Positions 1 to 8,210 of a DNA stretch of 58,555 bases are shown piece after piece (position 1 is the first letter of the stretch; each line of letters starts with the position of its first letter). Below the pieces are notes generated by a model. It ran no database searches. It was not told where the DNA came from and saw only the letters and a list, made by a program, of their open reading frames with translations. The stretch spans positions 1 through 58,555 of the forward strand of contig DEKP01000043.1 of NCBI GenBank assembly GCA_002353935.1, written 5' to 3'. Source of the DNA: Ruminococcaceae bacterium UBA2719 (GTDB taxonomy: Bacteria; Bacillota; Clostridia; Oscillospirales; Acutalibacteraceae). The position numbers were made by a program, and so were the translations under genes.

Positions 1-20
1 TTGTTTAATTTTCAAGGTCC
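1..20 (-). promoter_or_regulatory. boxA-like rRNA leader sequence (edge)
   Basis: Read on the minus strand the first 20 bases are GGACCTTGAAAATTAAACAA. This resembles the CTTTGAAAACTAAACA antitermination (boxA) leader that precedes 16S rRNA in many Firmicutes. It lies about 80-100 nt downstream of a near-consensus minus-strand promoter (108-136). The rRNA genes themselves would be to the left of the window and cannot be seen, so this is an inference. Confidence 0.5.
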
Positions 21-107
21 TTGTGTCCGCTAAAAGCTCAAAAAACGTGATAAAACCTAAAAAATTCAGGCTTTTCAATGCTTCCGATTTTTTCGCGGAA
101 CATTACT

Positions 108-136
108 ATTATATTTCGTACTTCCACTAATGTCAA
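108..136 (-). promoter_or_regulatory. Strong sigma-A promoter, probably of an rrn operon
   Basis: On the minus strand a perfect TTGACA (131-136) and a perfect TATAAT (108-113) are separated by exactly 17 nt. Transcription would run off the left edge through the boxA-like leader. A full-consensus promoter with such a leader is typical of stable-RNA operons. The stretch 137-474 to its right holds no gene I can recognise; it contains a perfect palindrome at 239-253 (arms GTGATCT/AGATCAC) of unknown role. Confidence 0.65.
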
Positions 137-474
137 GCCTTTTTTTGATATTTTTCAAAAAATTTTTTATTTTTTATTTTTACCACAATCTTTAGGCAGT
201 TAAAAACATGCTGACACAATATATAGTAAGAAGAAAACGTGATCTTAGATCACCGGCGTTGTACCGCAGCTTGCTTTTCAAACAAAAACCGTTTGCATTC
301 AAAACTTATTAGCCGACTTTAACTCAACAATATCACCAAAGAAAACTATTATCATAATATTTCAGCCGAGCCTTCCAATATTCACATTTAATTTTTAAAA
401 CTCTCATAGATATAAAAAGCAAGAGGGCAATTCCCGTAAAGTGAAAAATGTAATAATTTGTAATTATATCTGTA

Positions 475-503
475 TTGAATTTCTTTATTCTATACATTAT
501 AAT
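475..503 (+). promoter_or_regulatory. Promoter of the zinc-ribbon membrane protein gene
   Basis: TTGAAT (475-480), 17-nt spacer, TATAAT (498-503). An AGGAG ribosome binding site follows at 532-536, 7 nt before the ATG at 544. Confidence 0.6.
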
Positions 504-543
504 GGGAATTGTCAGTAGACAATATTATTTTAGGAGTTAGGTT

Positions 544-1647
544 ATGGATAATATGTATTTTAACCCCTTCGCGCAAAATGTGGCTATAATAAAAAACTAC
601 TTTAAGCGTAAATCAGTTTTGGTAATGGCGATAACTTTTTTACTGGGCGTTTTGGTATCTTTGGTAACGATTCTTTTATCAATCAATATGCTTCCCGATA
701 TGTTGGCACAGAGTAATAACCTTTTTAGATCGGGGTATTCAAGCTCGTACAGATATTCTACAAGCACTTTGTCCGTGATATATGTGATTGCTATCGCTTC
801 TTTTGTGCCGATTATTATAACAGGCGTGTTGAAGTTTGTTTCTTACATATTAATATATAAGAAATCTAACAACTCGGATCCTAAATCAAATCCGAGCGCA
901 GGCTTTACTATTTTATATGTGCTTTCTATCATTTCTCTTGTTGGCGCTTGTGTCGCTTCGTTTTTTTTGGTGATTGCAATTTTCATAATGTTTTTTGGGT
1001 TGATATATGCGGTAACATCCACAAGTTATTACTCTTCACAAACATCTACAGCAGCGTTAATTGTCCTTATGATATCCTGTGCTGCACTGATTGTCTTAAT
1101 GCTTTTTGCTGCAATTAATGAATTAAAATACTTCAAATCTATAAGACGCAGCATGAACAGCGTAGATATCAGCAGAAAAGGTGCAAAGCCTATCGGTGTT
1201 TTAAGAATTATATATATAGTTTCTTTGTCCTTTTATTTGTTAATGATGACTATTTCTTTAATAAGCATGCTGACTTCAAGAAACGCTATATATTATCACA
1301 GAAGCGATATTTCAAATATGTTGCCTTTATTAATTTTAAGCATTATTTTATTTATTACTTATATTATATATTATATTTTCGCGGCAAAAGTTTCCTTAGG
1401 ATATTCAAATTATATTGACAACATAAAATTCGGCTACAACGGATTTTCCGCTGCCCCGCTTAAATATACTCCTGCTCAACCTATGCCTATGCAGGCAACT
1501 CCTGCAAACAGCGAGCAGCCAATACCGAATATTCAGCAGAACAACTTTGTAGCTCAGCCCGGCGAAAAATGTTTTTGTCCTCAATGCAACAACGATGTAA
1601 AACCCAATGACGCTTTTTGCAACAAATGCGGATATAAATTAAAATAA
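544..1647 (+). CDS. Multi-pass membrane protein with C-terminal zinc ribbon
   Basis: 367 aa, function not recognised. About six hydrophobic segments can be seen (near residues 25-48, 78-105, 121-155, 170-193, 222-247 and 268-290). A Gln/Pro-rich linker follows, then a C-terminal zinc ribbon with Cys345, Cys348, Cys359 and Cys362 (CPQC...CNKC). Such short zinc ribbons are common tails on Firmicutes membrane proteins of unknown role. The gene is monocistronic: its own promoter and an AGGAG site precede it, and a hairpin-plus-T terminator follows 33 nt after the stop. The tail probably faces the cytoplasm, where zinc binding is feasible; that is inference. Confidence 0.85.
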   Translation: MDNMYFNPFAQNVAIIKNYFKRKSVLVMAITFLLGVLVSLVTILLSINMLPDMLAQSNNLFRSGYSSSYRYSTSTLSVIYVIAIASFVPIIITGVLKFVSYILIYKKSNNSDPKSNPSAGFTILYVLSIISLVGACVASFFLVIAIFIMFFGLIYAVTSTSYYSSQTSTAALIVLMISCAALIVLMLFAAINELKYFKSIRRSMNSVDISRKGAKPIGVLRIIYIVSLSFYLLMMTISLISMLTSRNAIYYHRSDISNMLPLLILSIILFITYIIYYIFAAKVSLGYSNYIDNIKFGYNGFSAAPLKYTPAQPMPMQATPANSEQPIPNIQQNNFVAQPGEKCFCPQCNNDVKPNDAFCNKCGYKLK

Positions 1648-1679
1648 CACGTTAAAATAACATAAAAACACTTTTTATA

Positions 1680-1705
1680 AGAGCGGGTTCAAGCCTGCTC
1701 TTTTT
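1680..1705 (+). terminator. Rho-independent terminator
   Basis: Eight-bp stem AGAGCGGG/CCTGCTCT (1680-1687 with 1694-1701, one G-U pair), loop TTCAAG, then five T. It ends the 544-1647 transcript. Confidence 0.8.
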
Positions 1706-1717
1706 GTTTTAAGGGCG

Positions 1718-1767
1718 CCTCTAACAATTCAATGTTGTGCAGAAGTGCGGCAGAGAATCGTTAGAGG
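1718..1767. repeat. 50-nt imperfect inverted repeat
   Basis: Arms CCTCTAACAATTC (1718-1730) and GAATCGTTAGAGG (1755-1767) are complementary except for one pair and enclose 24 nt. No T-run follows, so it is not an obvious terminator. It may be a small palindromic repeat element or a processed RNA. The rest of the gap, 1768-2090, shows nothing else I can name. Confidence 0.5.
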
Positions 1768-2090
1768 TTCTTAAATTAATCTTATTTTTTTACAAAAATC
1801 GCTATATATCTTTATATTCAAAGAGGTAAAATATAACTGAAGAAAAATTAAGCGGGAATATTTGCCAAATTCACGTTTGTACTTTTACCAAAACAATTAT
1901 ATTAAGTTTTATATAAGTTAAAAATAGTTTCAAAGCTACCGTGGCACTGGTAAGATATAAATTAATCTTTGATCGTTGAGATCGAACAAAGTATTATTAA
2001 AAAACCGTCTAATCATTCTATAATTTATTGTATAACAATTCATAGAATGTGCTTAAAAAACAAAATTCTACAAAATATACACAAAGTATT

Positions 2091-2104
2091 CGAACAAACA
2101 TTTG
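2091..2104. promoter_or_regulatory. LexA operator (SOS box)
   Basis: CGAACAAACATTTG matches the Gram-positive SOS box CGAACRNRYGTTYG at 13 of 14 positions; only the G of GTT is A. It overlaps the -35 hexamer of the lexA promoter, as expected for autoregulation. Confidence 0.7.
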
Positions 2105-2130
2105 ATTTTTTGTCTCCAATATGATATACT
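2102..2130 (+). promoter_or_regulatory. lexA promoter
   Basis: TTGATT (2102-2107), 17-nt spacer, TATACT (2125-2130). The -35 element overlaps the LexA box at 2091-2104, so LexA binding would exclude RNA polymerase. Confidence 0.65.
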
Positions 2131-2154
2131 ATTGTCGAAAAGGGAGGTTTTTTT

Positions 2155-2763
2155 GTGAAACCGCTTACAAAAAGTCAGCAAAAAGTCTACGACTATATAT
2201 ATAAATGCTCTAACGAGGGCAGAGTGCCGTCGATAAGAGAGCTATGTGTTGCTACGGGTTTCAAATCTACATCTACTATAGCCCTTCATCTTAAAACGTT
2301 GGAAGAACGAGGCTTGATCGAGCGAGAGGAGGGCTTGAATCGTTGCATAAAAATTAAAAATACTCAAAATGTAACTCGAGTTCCTCTAATCGGAAGGGTT
2401 ACAGCCGGCGCTCCTATTCTTGCCGTAGAAGAAATAGAAAGCTATATTCCTATCTCAGAAGATATTGCGCGTTCAAAAGATTTATTTGCCCTTAAAGTTT
2501 TTGGAGACAGCATGATAAACGCCGGTATCTTTGACGGAGATATTATTATTGTAAACCATACCCCTTCTGCCGAAAACGGAGATATTGTGGTAGCTATGAT
2601 CGAAGATGAATTAACAGGCGAAATGCGAGCAACCGTAAAACGCTTTTACAAAGAAAAGGACCACATTCGACTGCAGCCCGAAAATGATGACTTTGAACCG
2701 ATTATAGTTGAAAACGCTACTATCCTCGGCAAGGTAGTAACTCTTATCCGAAGCTACTTATAA
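2155..2763 (+). CDS. lexA: LexA repressor, SOS response
   Basis: 202 aa, the usual LexA length. LexA represses DNA-damage genes and cleaves itself when RecA filaments form. Residues 1-65 are the winged helix-turn-helix; the peptidase domain shows the Ala84-Gly85 cleavage site (VTAGAP), nucleophile Ser119 (GDSM) and general base Lys162 (ATVKRF), so autocleavage should work. The start is a GTG at 2155, set by GGGAGG at 2142-2147 seven nt upstream; no ATG in frame fits better. The promoter carries an overlapping SOS box, so the gene is probably autoregulated. Confidence 0.97.
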   Translation: MKPLTKSQQKVYDYIYKCSNEGRVPSIRELCVATGFKSTSTIALHLKTLEERGLIEREEGLNRCIKIKNTQNVTRVPLIGRVTAGAPILAVEEIESYIPISEDIARSKDLFALKVFGDSMINAGIFDGDIIIVNHTPSAENGDIVVAMIEDELTGEMRATVKRFYKEKDHIRLQPENDDFEPIIVENATILGKVVTLIRSYL

Positions 2764-2958
2764 AATCGCATATAATAAATAAAAAAGTAAAGCGACTGAT
2801 AATGTACTCTTAAAATTCGAAAGTAATTCGTTTTTCGAAGATAGGATTACATTTTGCAGCCGTTTTTCTTTTTATAAATATTTCTATATCTCTTCAGTAT
2901 ATATGAATTTACAAGTGCATTGTTGCTTTCGATTAGACAATATATTTTATCTCTGAGG

Positions 2959-4179
2959 CTAATTCACCGCTTTTTTCGTAGAATACGCATTTATCAATGC
3001 TACATATCCGTCTATACAGTGAGCGTCAATAATAGAGGATGATTTAAGCTGTCTGGTAAAAACAAAATTTAACATATCGATACCCGACGAGAAAAATTGT
3101 GAAACTTCCGAAAAATCCGAATCCATTGTGTTTTTCAAAACTATTATATTAATCGTGTTATCTCCGGATAATAAATTGGCAACCATATTAAAATATTCGT
3201 AAGTGGTAAGCTCGGTGCTGCCTACCGTATATTTCTTATTATAATATTGTTCAACATTATTTGACAGATTATACAAATCTTCCAGGCAATTATCAACAGC
3301 CGTATCGTCGTCGAATTGAGTATAATCGTTGCCTGTTATATCCTTGAAAACCGACTGAACATTGTTTTCTGACGCCTCGCTTTCTGTCGGCGAAATTTCT
3401 ATGGTTGTTCCATATTTAGTATATCCCCAACTCTCAAGAGGAAGATAGGCTATTATATCCTGACTGTTTACAATATTAAATATATTTTGATATTTATCAT
3501 CCTCATGAATAGTAGTCGTATTAGGAGAAGCAAAGGTATATGCATAAACATTATGTGCGCCGTACAAATCTATGAGCTGCTTGGAAAGCAAATTTGCAAC
3601 CGCTCCACCGCGCGAATGTCCCGTCACCAAAAACTTTAGTTTTTCATGTTGAAGAGAATAATTTGTTATATACAGCTTTAACTTTTCATAAACGAACTCT
3701 GACGAATGTTCAAACCCCTTGTGGGTAGACGAGTACCCGGTATCAAAATTAGAATACCATTCTCTCCCTACCGTACCGCGGATAATTATTGCAATAAGTA
3801 TACAGTCAGACATCCTTTTTGATGAAATGATAAGCCCCACAACATCGCCTTTATAGTCTTTGTCATAAGAAAATTTTACACTGTTTTCAAAAGACATCTC
3901 TTTTAAATTATCAAACGCTATAGAAGGGTCCATCGCAGAAGCAGAAAGCGAAATTGATATATTAGCTAAATTTTGTGAAAACTGGGAGCTGTCAATATCA
4001 AAATCGCTTTCTTTACAGCCTACATTCAAAACATGCGTAAGGCGTTCTTTTGAGCTCATATTGTTGTCGCCGAAATATAAAGTTGCGTTTACTTTTTCTT
4101 TCTCCAAAGATACTAACATGCTTATTCCTCCAACAAGTAAAACAATAATTGTTATTTTTATCAAATGCTTTTTTGGCAT
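2959..4179 (-). CDS. Secreted or membrane-anchored class 3 lipase
   Basis: 406 aa alpha/beta-hydrolase of the fungal-lipase-like class 3 family, which hydrolyses acylglycerol or phospholipid esters. The nucleophile motif is GHSRG (Ser189). The acid is probably Asp241 in NIVNSQD, and the histidine His387 near the C-terminus, so the triad is complete. The N-terminus (residues 1-25) is a basic-hydrophobic signal or anchor. I chose the ATG at 4179 because AGAGG lies 6 nt upstream and the signal sequence then begins at Met1; an in-frame ATG at 4236 would put 19 atypical residues before it. It stands alone and converges on lexA. The substrate cannot be told from sequence. Confidence 0.85.
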   Translation of the reverse strand: MPKKHLIKITIIVLLVGGISMLVSLEKEKVNATLYFGDNNMSSKERLTHVLNVGCKESDFDIDSSQFSQNLANISISLSASAMDPSIAFDNLKEMSFENSVKFSYDKDYKGDVVGLIISSKRMSDCILIAIIIRGTVGREWYSNFDTGYSSTHKGFEHSSEFVYEKLKLYITNYSLQHEKLKFLVTGHSRGGAVANLLSKQLIDLYGAHNVYAYTFASPNTTTIHEDDKYQNIFNIVNSQDIIAYLPLESWGYTKYGTTIEISPTESEASENNVQSVFKDITGNDYTQFDDDTAVDNCLEDLYNLSNNVEQYYNKKYTVGSTELTTYEYFNMVANLLSGDNTINIIVLKNTMDSDFSEVSQFFSSGIDMLNFVFTRQLKSSSIIDAHCIDGYVALINAYSTKKAVN

Positions 4180-4386
4180 AGCTACCTCTACAGTACATAA
4201 AGATTGTGCAAAATATCGTTGATAAAAGTTCATCATATGTGGTCATGATTGCTTTTTAAGCGATATGTAGCTTGATTGGAAGAATAAAGTGTTTAGTATT
4301 TTTGTTAATATTTTATTTGAACTTTGATTTACAAAAACTATTTTGCCCGTTAAATATGGAATTAAACATCAAAGAAAATAATATAT

Positions 4387-4418
4387 AAAAATCACTTCCA
4401 TCTCTGAAAGTGATTTTT
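4387..4418 (-). terminator. Terminator downstream of mgtE
   Basis: Perfect 11-bp stem AAAAATCACTT/AAGTGATTTTT with a 10-nt loop. A-rich and T-rich flanks let it act in both directions; it most likely ends the mgtE transcript. Confidence 0.7.
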
Positions 4419-4430
4419 ACATTTAATAAT

Positions 4431-4471
4431 TTAAGGCAATACAGCACAAGTCAAAATGCGTATTGCCTTAA
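4431..4471 (-). terminator. Second hairpin after mgtE
   Basis: Perfect 12-bp stem TTAAGGCAATAC (4431-4442) with GTATTGCCTTAA (4460-4471), only 20 nt past the mgtE stop. The following tract is AT-rich but not a clean T-run, so it may stabilise the 3' end while the hairpin at 4387-4418 terminates. Confidence 0.5.
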
Positions 4472-4491
4472 TTTATCTTTATATTTTATTA

Positions 4492-5871
4492 TCAAATTTT
4501 AAGTACCATGGTCGCTATCTCAAAATAAACAAAAAGCGAGATAGCGTCGACTATAGTAGTAATAAACGGGCTCGCCATAACCGCAGGGTCAAAGCCGATT
4601 TTTTTGGCGAGCATCGGCAGCGTACAGCCAACGATTTTGGCAAAGAAAATGGTCACTATTAACGTCAGACACACAACCAACGCAACTGTAACAGTTATCT
4701 GATCGTTGTGCATTAACATACGGTCTACAACCATCATTTTTACAAAGTTTGCTGCTGCAAGCGTAACTCCGCAAAGCAAAGAAACACGGGACTCTTTGAA
4801 TATTACCTTAAAAATATCTTTGAACTCAATTTCACCCAGAGATAAACTTCTTATTATAGTAACCGACGCCTGAGAGCCGGAGTTTCCGCCGGTATCCATC
4901 AGCATAGGGATAAATGCAGTAAGCGCAACTGACGCTGCCAGTGCAGATTCAAAAGAGGATATAATCATCCCTGTAAACGTAGCCGAAACCATGAGTATCA
5001 AAAGCCACGGAATACGGTTTTTATACGTTTCAAAAACGCCGATTTTGTTATACGGCTTATCGGTGTTTGGCGTGATAGCCGCCATCTTTTGGATATCCTC
5101 TGTAGCTTCTTCCTCAATAACGTCGATAGCGTCGTCGACGGTAACAATACCGACCAGACGGTTTTCCTTATCAACAACAGGCAAGTCAAGGAAGTTATAT
5201 TTGTTCAACACCTGAGCAGCATACTCCTGGTCATCGAGCGTATTTACAGATATAACGTTAGTCTCCATAATATTCTCAATAAGCTCGTCTTCTTCCGACA
5301 AAATAAGAGAACGTATGGTAACAATGCCTATAAGCTTGCTCTGATTATCCGCAACATAACAGGTGTTTATGGTTTCTTTATCGATACCAGTGCGCCTTAT
5401 GCGCTTTATAGCCTCTTCGACAGTCATCTTCGGCCTGAGTATTACAAACTCAGTGGTCATAATCGAGCCGGTGCTGTCTTCTGGGTATTTTAGTATTTCG
5501 TTAATTTGTTTTCTTGTTACGGGATCTGCCTGACGCAAAATACGCTTTACAACGTTCGCCGGCATTTCCTCTATAATATCAACCGCATCATCAACATAAA
5601 GTTCGTCGATAACTTCTTTTAGCTCGGTGTCCGAAAATCCGTGAATAAGCAGTTTTTGAGTATCCTCATCCATTTCGACAAAGGTCTCGGCTGCCAATTC
5701 CTTTGGAAGCAGCCTAAAAAGCAAAGCAGTCTTTTCGCTTTGTATATCTTCAAAAACAGCGGCAATATCAACCGGATTCATTGTTGTCAAAATATCTCTT
5801 AAGGCAGCATACTTTTTATTTTCAAGCAATGTAATTATCGTTTCCAAAAGAGATACTGTAGTTTTTTCCAT
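4492..5871 (-). CDS. mgtE: MgtE-type magnesium channel/transporter
   Basis: 459 aa. Domains in order: MgtE N-domain (about 20-125), tandem CBS domains that sense cytosolic Mg2+ (about 130-255), a connecting helix, and a C-terminal membrane part with five hydrophobic segments (about 285-459) containing the conserved PMLMDTGGNSGSQAS pore region. The family is homodimeric and closes when Mg2+ binds the CBS and N domains. The ATG at 5871 is preferred over an in-frame start at 5907 because AGGAGG lies 7-8 nt upstream of it. The roughly 205-nt 5' leader contains a small ORF and long inverted repeats, suggesting post-initiation control; it does not match the M-box consensus as I know it. Confidence 0.95.
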   Translation of the reverse strand: MEKTTVSLLETIITLLENKKYAALRDILTTMNPVDIAAVFEDIQSEKTALLFRLLPKELAAETFVEMDEDTQKLLIHGFSDTELKEVIDELYVDDAVDIIEEMPANVVKRILRQADPVTRKQINEILKYPEDSTGSIMTTEFVILRPKMTVEEAIKRIRRTGIDKETINTCYVADNQSKLIGIVTIRSLILSEEDELIENIMETNVISVNTLDDQEYAAQVLNKYNFLDLPVVDKENRLVGIVTVDDAIDVIEEEATEDIQKMAAITPNTDKPYNKIGVFETYKNRIPWLLILMVSATFTGMIISSFESALAASVALTAFIPMLMDTGGNSGSQASVTIIRSLSLGEIEFKDIFKVIFKESRVSLLCGVTLAAANFVKMMVVDRMLMHNDQITVTVALVVCLTLIVTIFFAKIVGCTLPMLAKKIGFDPAVMASPFITTIVDAISLFVYFEIATMVLKI

Positions 5872-6076
5872 AAGTACTCCTCCTATCGATGTTTTTACGA
5901 CAGGCACAACCTATGGGCTGTATTAAATGCGAAAACAGACGCCAAAAACGCGCATGGCAATGCTATTGACGTAAAGTTTTCGCTTTATACTTCGCCCCGA
6001 GGAAGCGCCGCCAGAATTTCCTGCGTCCATTAATTTCGCCTCTTTTTCTAAACTAGATTTCGACAACCAGCCGATA
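5872..6076 (-). promoter_or_regulatory. Structured 5' leader of mgtE
   Basis: About 205 nt lie between the predicted mgtE transcription start and its ATG. On the minus strand a long-range stem can form between GCGAAAAC (near 5984) and GTTTTCGC (near 5927), with ACG/CGT pairs stacked inside. GC-rich segments suggest further helices. It also encodes a 35-aa ORF. I could not match it to the M-box, yybP-ykoY, GEMM or other riboswitch consensus by eye. Confidence 0.45.
5923..6030 (-). CDS. Possible leader peptide ORF upstream of mgtE
   Basis: A 35-codon ORF (starts MDAGNSGGASS, ends VFGVCFRI) inside the mgtE leader. Its ATG at 6030 has AGAGGCG about 7 nt upstream, and the stop lies 51 nt before the mgtE ATG. 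It contains a basic GRSIKRK stretch. I do not recognise the peptide. It may be a regulatory leader in the manner of other Mg2+ transporter leader peptides, or a chance ORF inside a structured RNA. Confidence 0.35.
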   Translation of the reverse strand: MDAGNSGGASSGRSIKRKLYVNSIAMRVFGVCFRI

Positions 6077-6082
6077 AAAATA

Positions 6083-6111
6083 ATTTTATACCAACTACTT
6101 AAATAAGTCAA
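6083..6111 (-). promoter_or_regulatory. mgtE promoter
   Basis: Minus strand TTGACT (6106-6111), 17-nt spacer, TAAAAT (6083-6088). Transcription would start near 6076, giving a long leader before mgtE. Confidence 0.6.
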
Positions 6112-6310
6112 CAAAGTTCTCTGAAAAAACTTAATAACATTGTAGGTTTACAATAGATGCGTTACAGTTAATAAAAAAGAATATACAATATAGTAAAAAT
6201 TTTGATCGTTTTTATAATTGAATTTAAACATAAAATAAAAGACAGGCAAAACACATGTTCTTCACTAAATACATTAACGCCTTTTATCTCAGAGATTATT
6301 ACTAAACTTA

Positions 6311-6349
6311 AAGGCAAGACTGCACAATTTTATGCGCAAATCTTGCCTT
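6311..6349 (-). terminator. Hairpin downstream of the lipoprotein amylase gene
   Basis: Outer 9-bp stem AAGGCAAGA/TCTTGCCTT (6311-6319 with 6341-6349), plus an inner TGCGC/GTGCA helix. It lies 30 nt after the stop at 6379 and probably ends that transcript, although the T-rich side (6350-6368) is stronger for plus-strand reading. Confidence 0.5.
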
Positions 6350-6378
6350 GATCTTTTTCTTGTTTTTATTAATTATGA

Positions 6379-8019
6379 TTAACTTATTTTTAAAACAGCA
6401 GATGACTTAGGCGGCATAGTAAGTTTGTTACTATTTAAAGATGCTCGCTGATTTTTTGATGACGCAGAAGTTTTTACAGCACCTTGTGTAGATTCTTCTG
6501 AGACTTCATCTGGGCTTTTTGATGCAGTAGCCACAACATCCCCTCTTAGCTCCGCGCTGTCAACATCGAGCTCAACAGTTGTTTCCTCTTCGCTGCCGTT
6601 GTGAACAATCATAAGTTTAGATCCATCATACTCAACAATATATCCGGCAATTTCGGTATTGTCAAATTCAACGGTTTCTGTAATATCTCCACGTGCAATT
6701 TCAGGGTTTTCATTTTTGATTTTTATTAACCTGCGATATGTGCTTAAAAGGCTGTTATCATCAACTAACTGCTGCTTTACTCCGCCCAGTTCGGTTTTTT
6801 CAACTTCTGCCACACCGCTTACATAAATACCGGGTAATTTATCGTTGTCCCAAATCATAGGAGTTCTGTATGAAGCGTCGTTAGTTGTATTTGGCGCCTC
6901 TATTCCGATCTCCTCCCCATAATATGTATATGAATTTCCCGGAGACAACATATAAAGCGCCGCCGCCATCTTCATTTCATCCTCATCGAGCGTATTATAA
7001 ATTCTAACCATATCGTGATTTGTAAGGAAATTCGCATTAATAGCATTTTTGTTGCGCTTTTTTATATTGTCATCAAATTTTTTGAGTTGATTAACAAAAT
7101 CTTTCATCACACCGAAACGGGCAGCTGAAGCATAGGCGCCATCTGAGCCTGCAAATTTAAAGTTAAACATGCTGTCTATTCCGGTCTCATATTTATCATA
7201 TATTATGCCGGCTTCTTCCCAATCTTCGCCTACCATATAAACGTCTTCTTTATAACCCTTCGCCATTTCATAAAACCATGTAAGGAATTCATCCCCGTCT
7301 GTATGGTAATCGGTAAAATATTTGACAGCATCAAGTCTGAAGCCGGCAACTCCTTTGTCCAGCCAGAATTTTACTATTTCTTCAAAATAGTCGCGTGTTC
7401 CTTTATACGAAAGATTCCAATCGGGCATTTCTGCTGTAAACTCACCTTCATAATAATAATCTGTTCCTGTCACCGGACGGGAATACACTTCACTTTTCTC
7501 TTTTGAAAAATTATAATACTTAGCGTATCCGTCTTCTTTGCCCTCTTTTAGCTCATCACAGGCTTTTAAAAAATACGGATGATTTGAAGCGCTGTGATTT
7601 ACAACCAAGTCTATAATTACTTTGATCCCTCGTTCATTACACTCGCTCATAAACTGATCGAAATCATCAAGCGTACCAAAATCCTTATCAATATCAAAAT
7701 AGTTTTCAACATTGTACTTATGATATGAGTATGACGGCATCATCGGCGACAGCCAAATTCCGTCAATACCCAAATCGTACCCTGAATTGGGGTCGCCGTC
7801 ATTTAGATAATCAAGCTGAGAAATTATACCTTGAAAATCGCCTATTTCATCATCGTTTGAATCTGCAAAAGAGCCTATCCATATTTGATAAAAATTTCTG
7901 TATTTATCTTTTGACGCAAACGCCTTGTTGCTGTCAACCGGATCATTAGAAGATTTGCAGCCTGTAAATATACACGCTATCAAACATATTACAAGCAAAA
8001 GTGAAATTATTTTTTTCAT
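6379..8019 (-). CDS. Lipoprotein alpha-amylase, GH13 family
   Basis: 546 aa. A lipoprotein signal ends in the lipobox FTGC, so Cys21 would be lipidated and the enzyme held on the outer face of the membrane. The GH13 barrel carries nucleophile Asp230 (GFRLDAVKYF), acid/base Glu265 (VGEDWE) and Asp336 (LTNHD), so it should hydrolyse alpha-glucans. Start: the ATG at 8019 follows GGGTGAT, and an in-frame GTG at 8031 is less likely. It lies 191 nt beyond malG on the same strand but after a strong terminator, so it probably has its own promoter. It would cut maltodextrins beside the MalEFG importer. The C-terminus after the beta domain is Ser/Thr-rich. Confidence 0.93.
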   Translation of the reverse strand: MKKIISLLLVICLIACIFTGCKSSNDPVDSNKAFASKDKYRNFYQIWIGSFADSNDDEIGDFQGIISQLDYLNDGDPNSGYDLGIDGIWLSPMMPSYSYHKYNVENYFDIDKDFGTLDDFDQFMSECNERGIKVIIDLVVNHSASNHPYFLKACDELKEGKEDGYAKYYNFSKEKSEVYSRPVTGTDYYYEGEFTAEMPDWNLSYKGTRDYFEEIVKFWLDKGVAGFRLDAVKYFTDYHTDGDEFLTWFYEMAKGYKEDVYMVGEDWEEAGIIYDKYETGIDSMFNFKFAGSDGAYASAARFGVMKDFVNQLKKFDDNIKKRNKNAINANFLTNHDMVRIYNTLDEDEMKMAAALYMLSPGNSYTYYGEEIGIEAPNTTNDASYRTPMIWDNDKLPGIYVSGVAEVEKTELGGVKQQLVDDNSLLSTYRRLIKIKNENPEIARGDITETVEFDNTEIAGYIVEYDGSKLMIVHNGSEEETTVELDVDSAELRGDVVATASKSPDEVSEESTQGAVKTSASSKNQRASLNSNKLTMPPKSSAVLKIS

Positions 8020-8103
8020 TTCATCACCCACATTTTTAAACGATAAATTTTATAACAATTTTGAATGCCACTAGAATTTGGGATTACCTCTTACTATGAT
8101 ATT

Positions 8104-8130
8104 TATAATAAGTTTATTATAATAAGTTTA
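8104..8130. repeat. Two tandem 13-nt repeats before the amylase gene
   Basis: TATAATAAGTTTA occurs at 8104-8116 and again at 8118-8130. They lie 85-111 nt upstream of the lipoprotein amylase ATG, where a promoter or operator is expected. On the minus strand the overlap creates a TATAAT (8116-8121) without a good -35. Confidence 0.5.
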
Positions 8131-8162
8131 GATAAATAAACAGTACAAATATCTTGGTGAAT

Positions 8163-8198
8163 ACTAAAAAACATAGGGCGGAGTACATCCGCCCTATG
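8163..8198 (-). terminator. Terminator of the malEFG operon
   Basis: Perfect 11-bp stem CATAGGGCGGA/TCCGCCCTATG (8172-8182 with 8188-8198) with a 5-nt loop and a T-run on the minus strand (8163-8171). It follows the malG stop by 12 nt. Confidence 0.9.
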
Positions 8199-8210
8199 AT
8201 AAACTTAATT

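Noticed and set aside
1680..1701. GGGTTCAAGCC, which resembles a tRNA T-loop
   Set aside because: It is the loop of a terminator hairpin; no acceptor, D or anticodon arms are nearby.
4456..4662. Short plus-strand frame across the mgtE 3' end and its hairpin
   Set aside because: Opposite to mgtE, overlaps the terminator, no family resemblance.
5872..6076. M-box riboswitch for mgtE
   Set aside because: Expected by context, but the conserved GGTGAGGCTCC and AAAGCTC blocks of the M-box are missing, so I did not call it.
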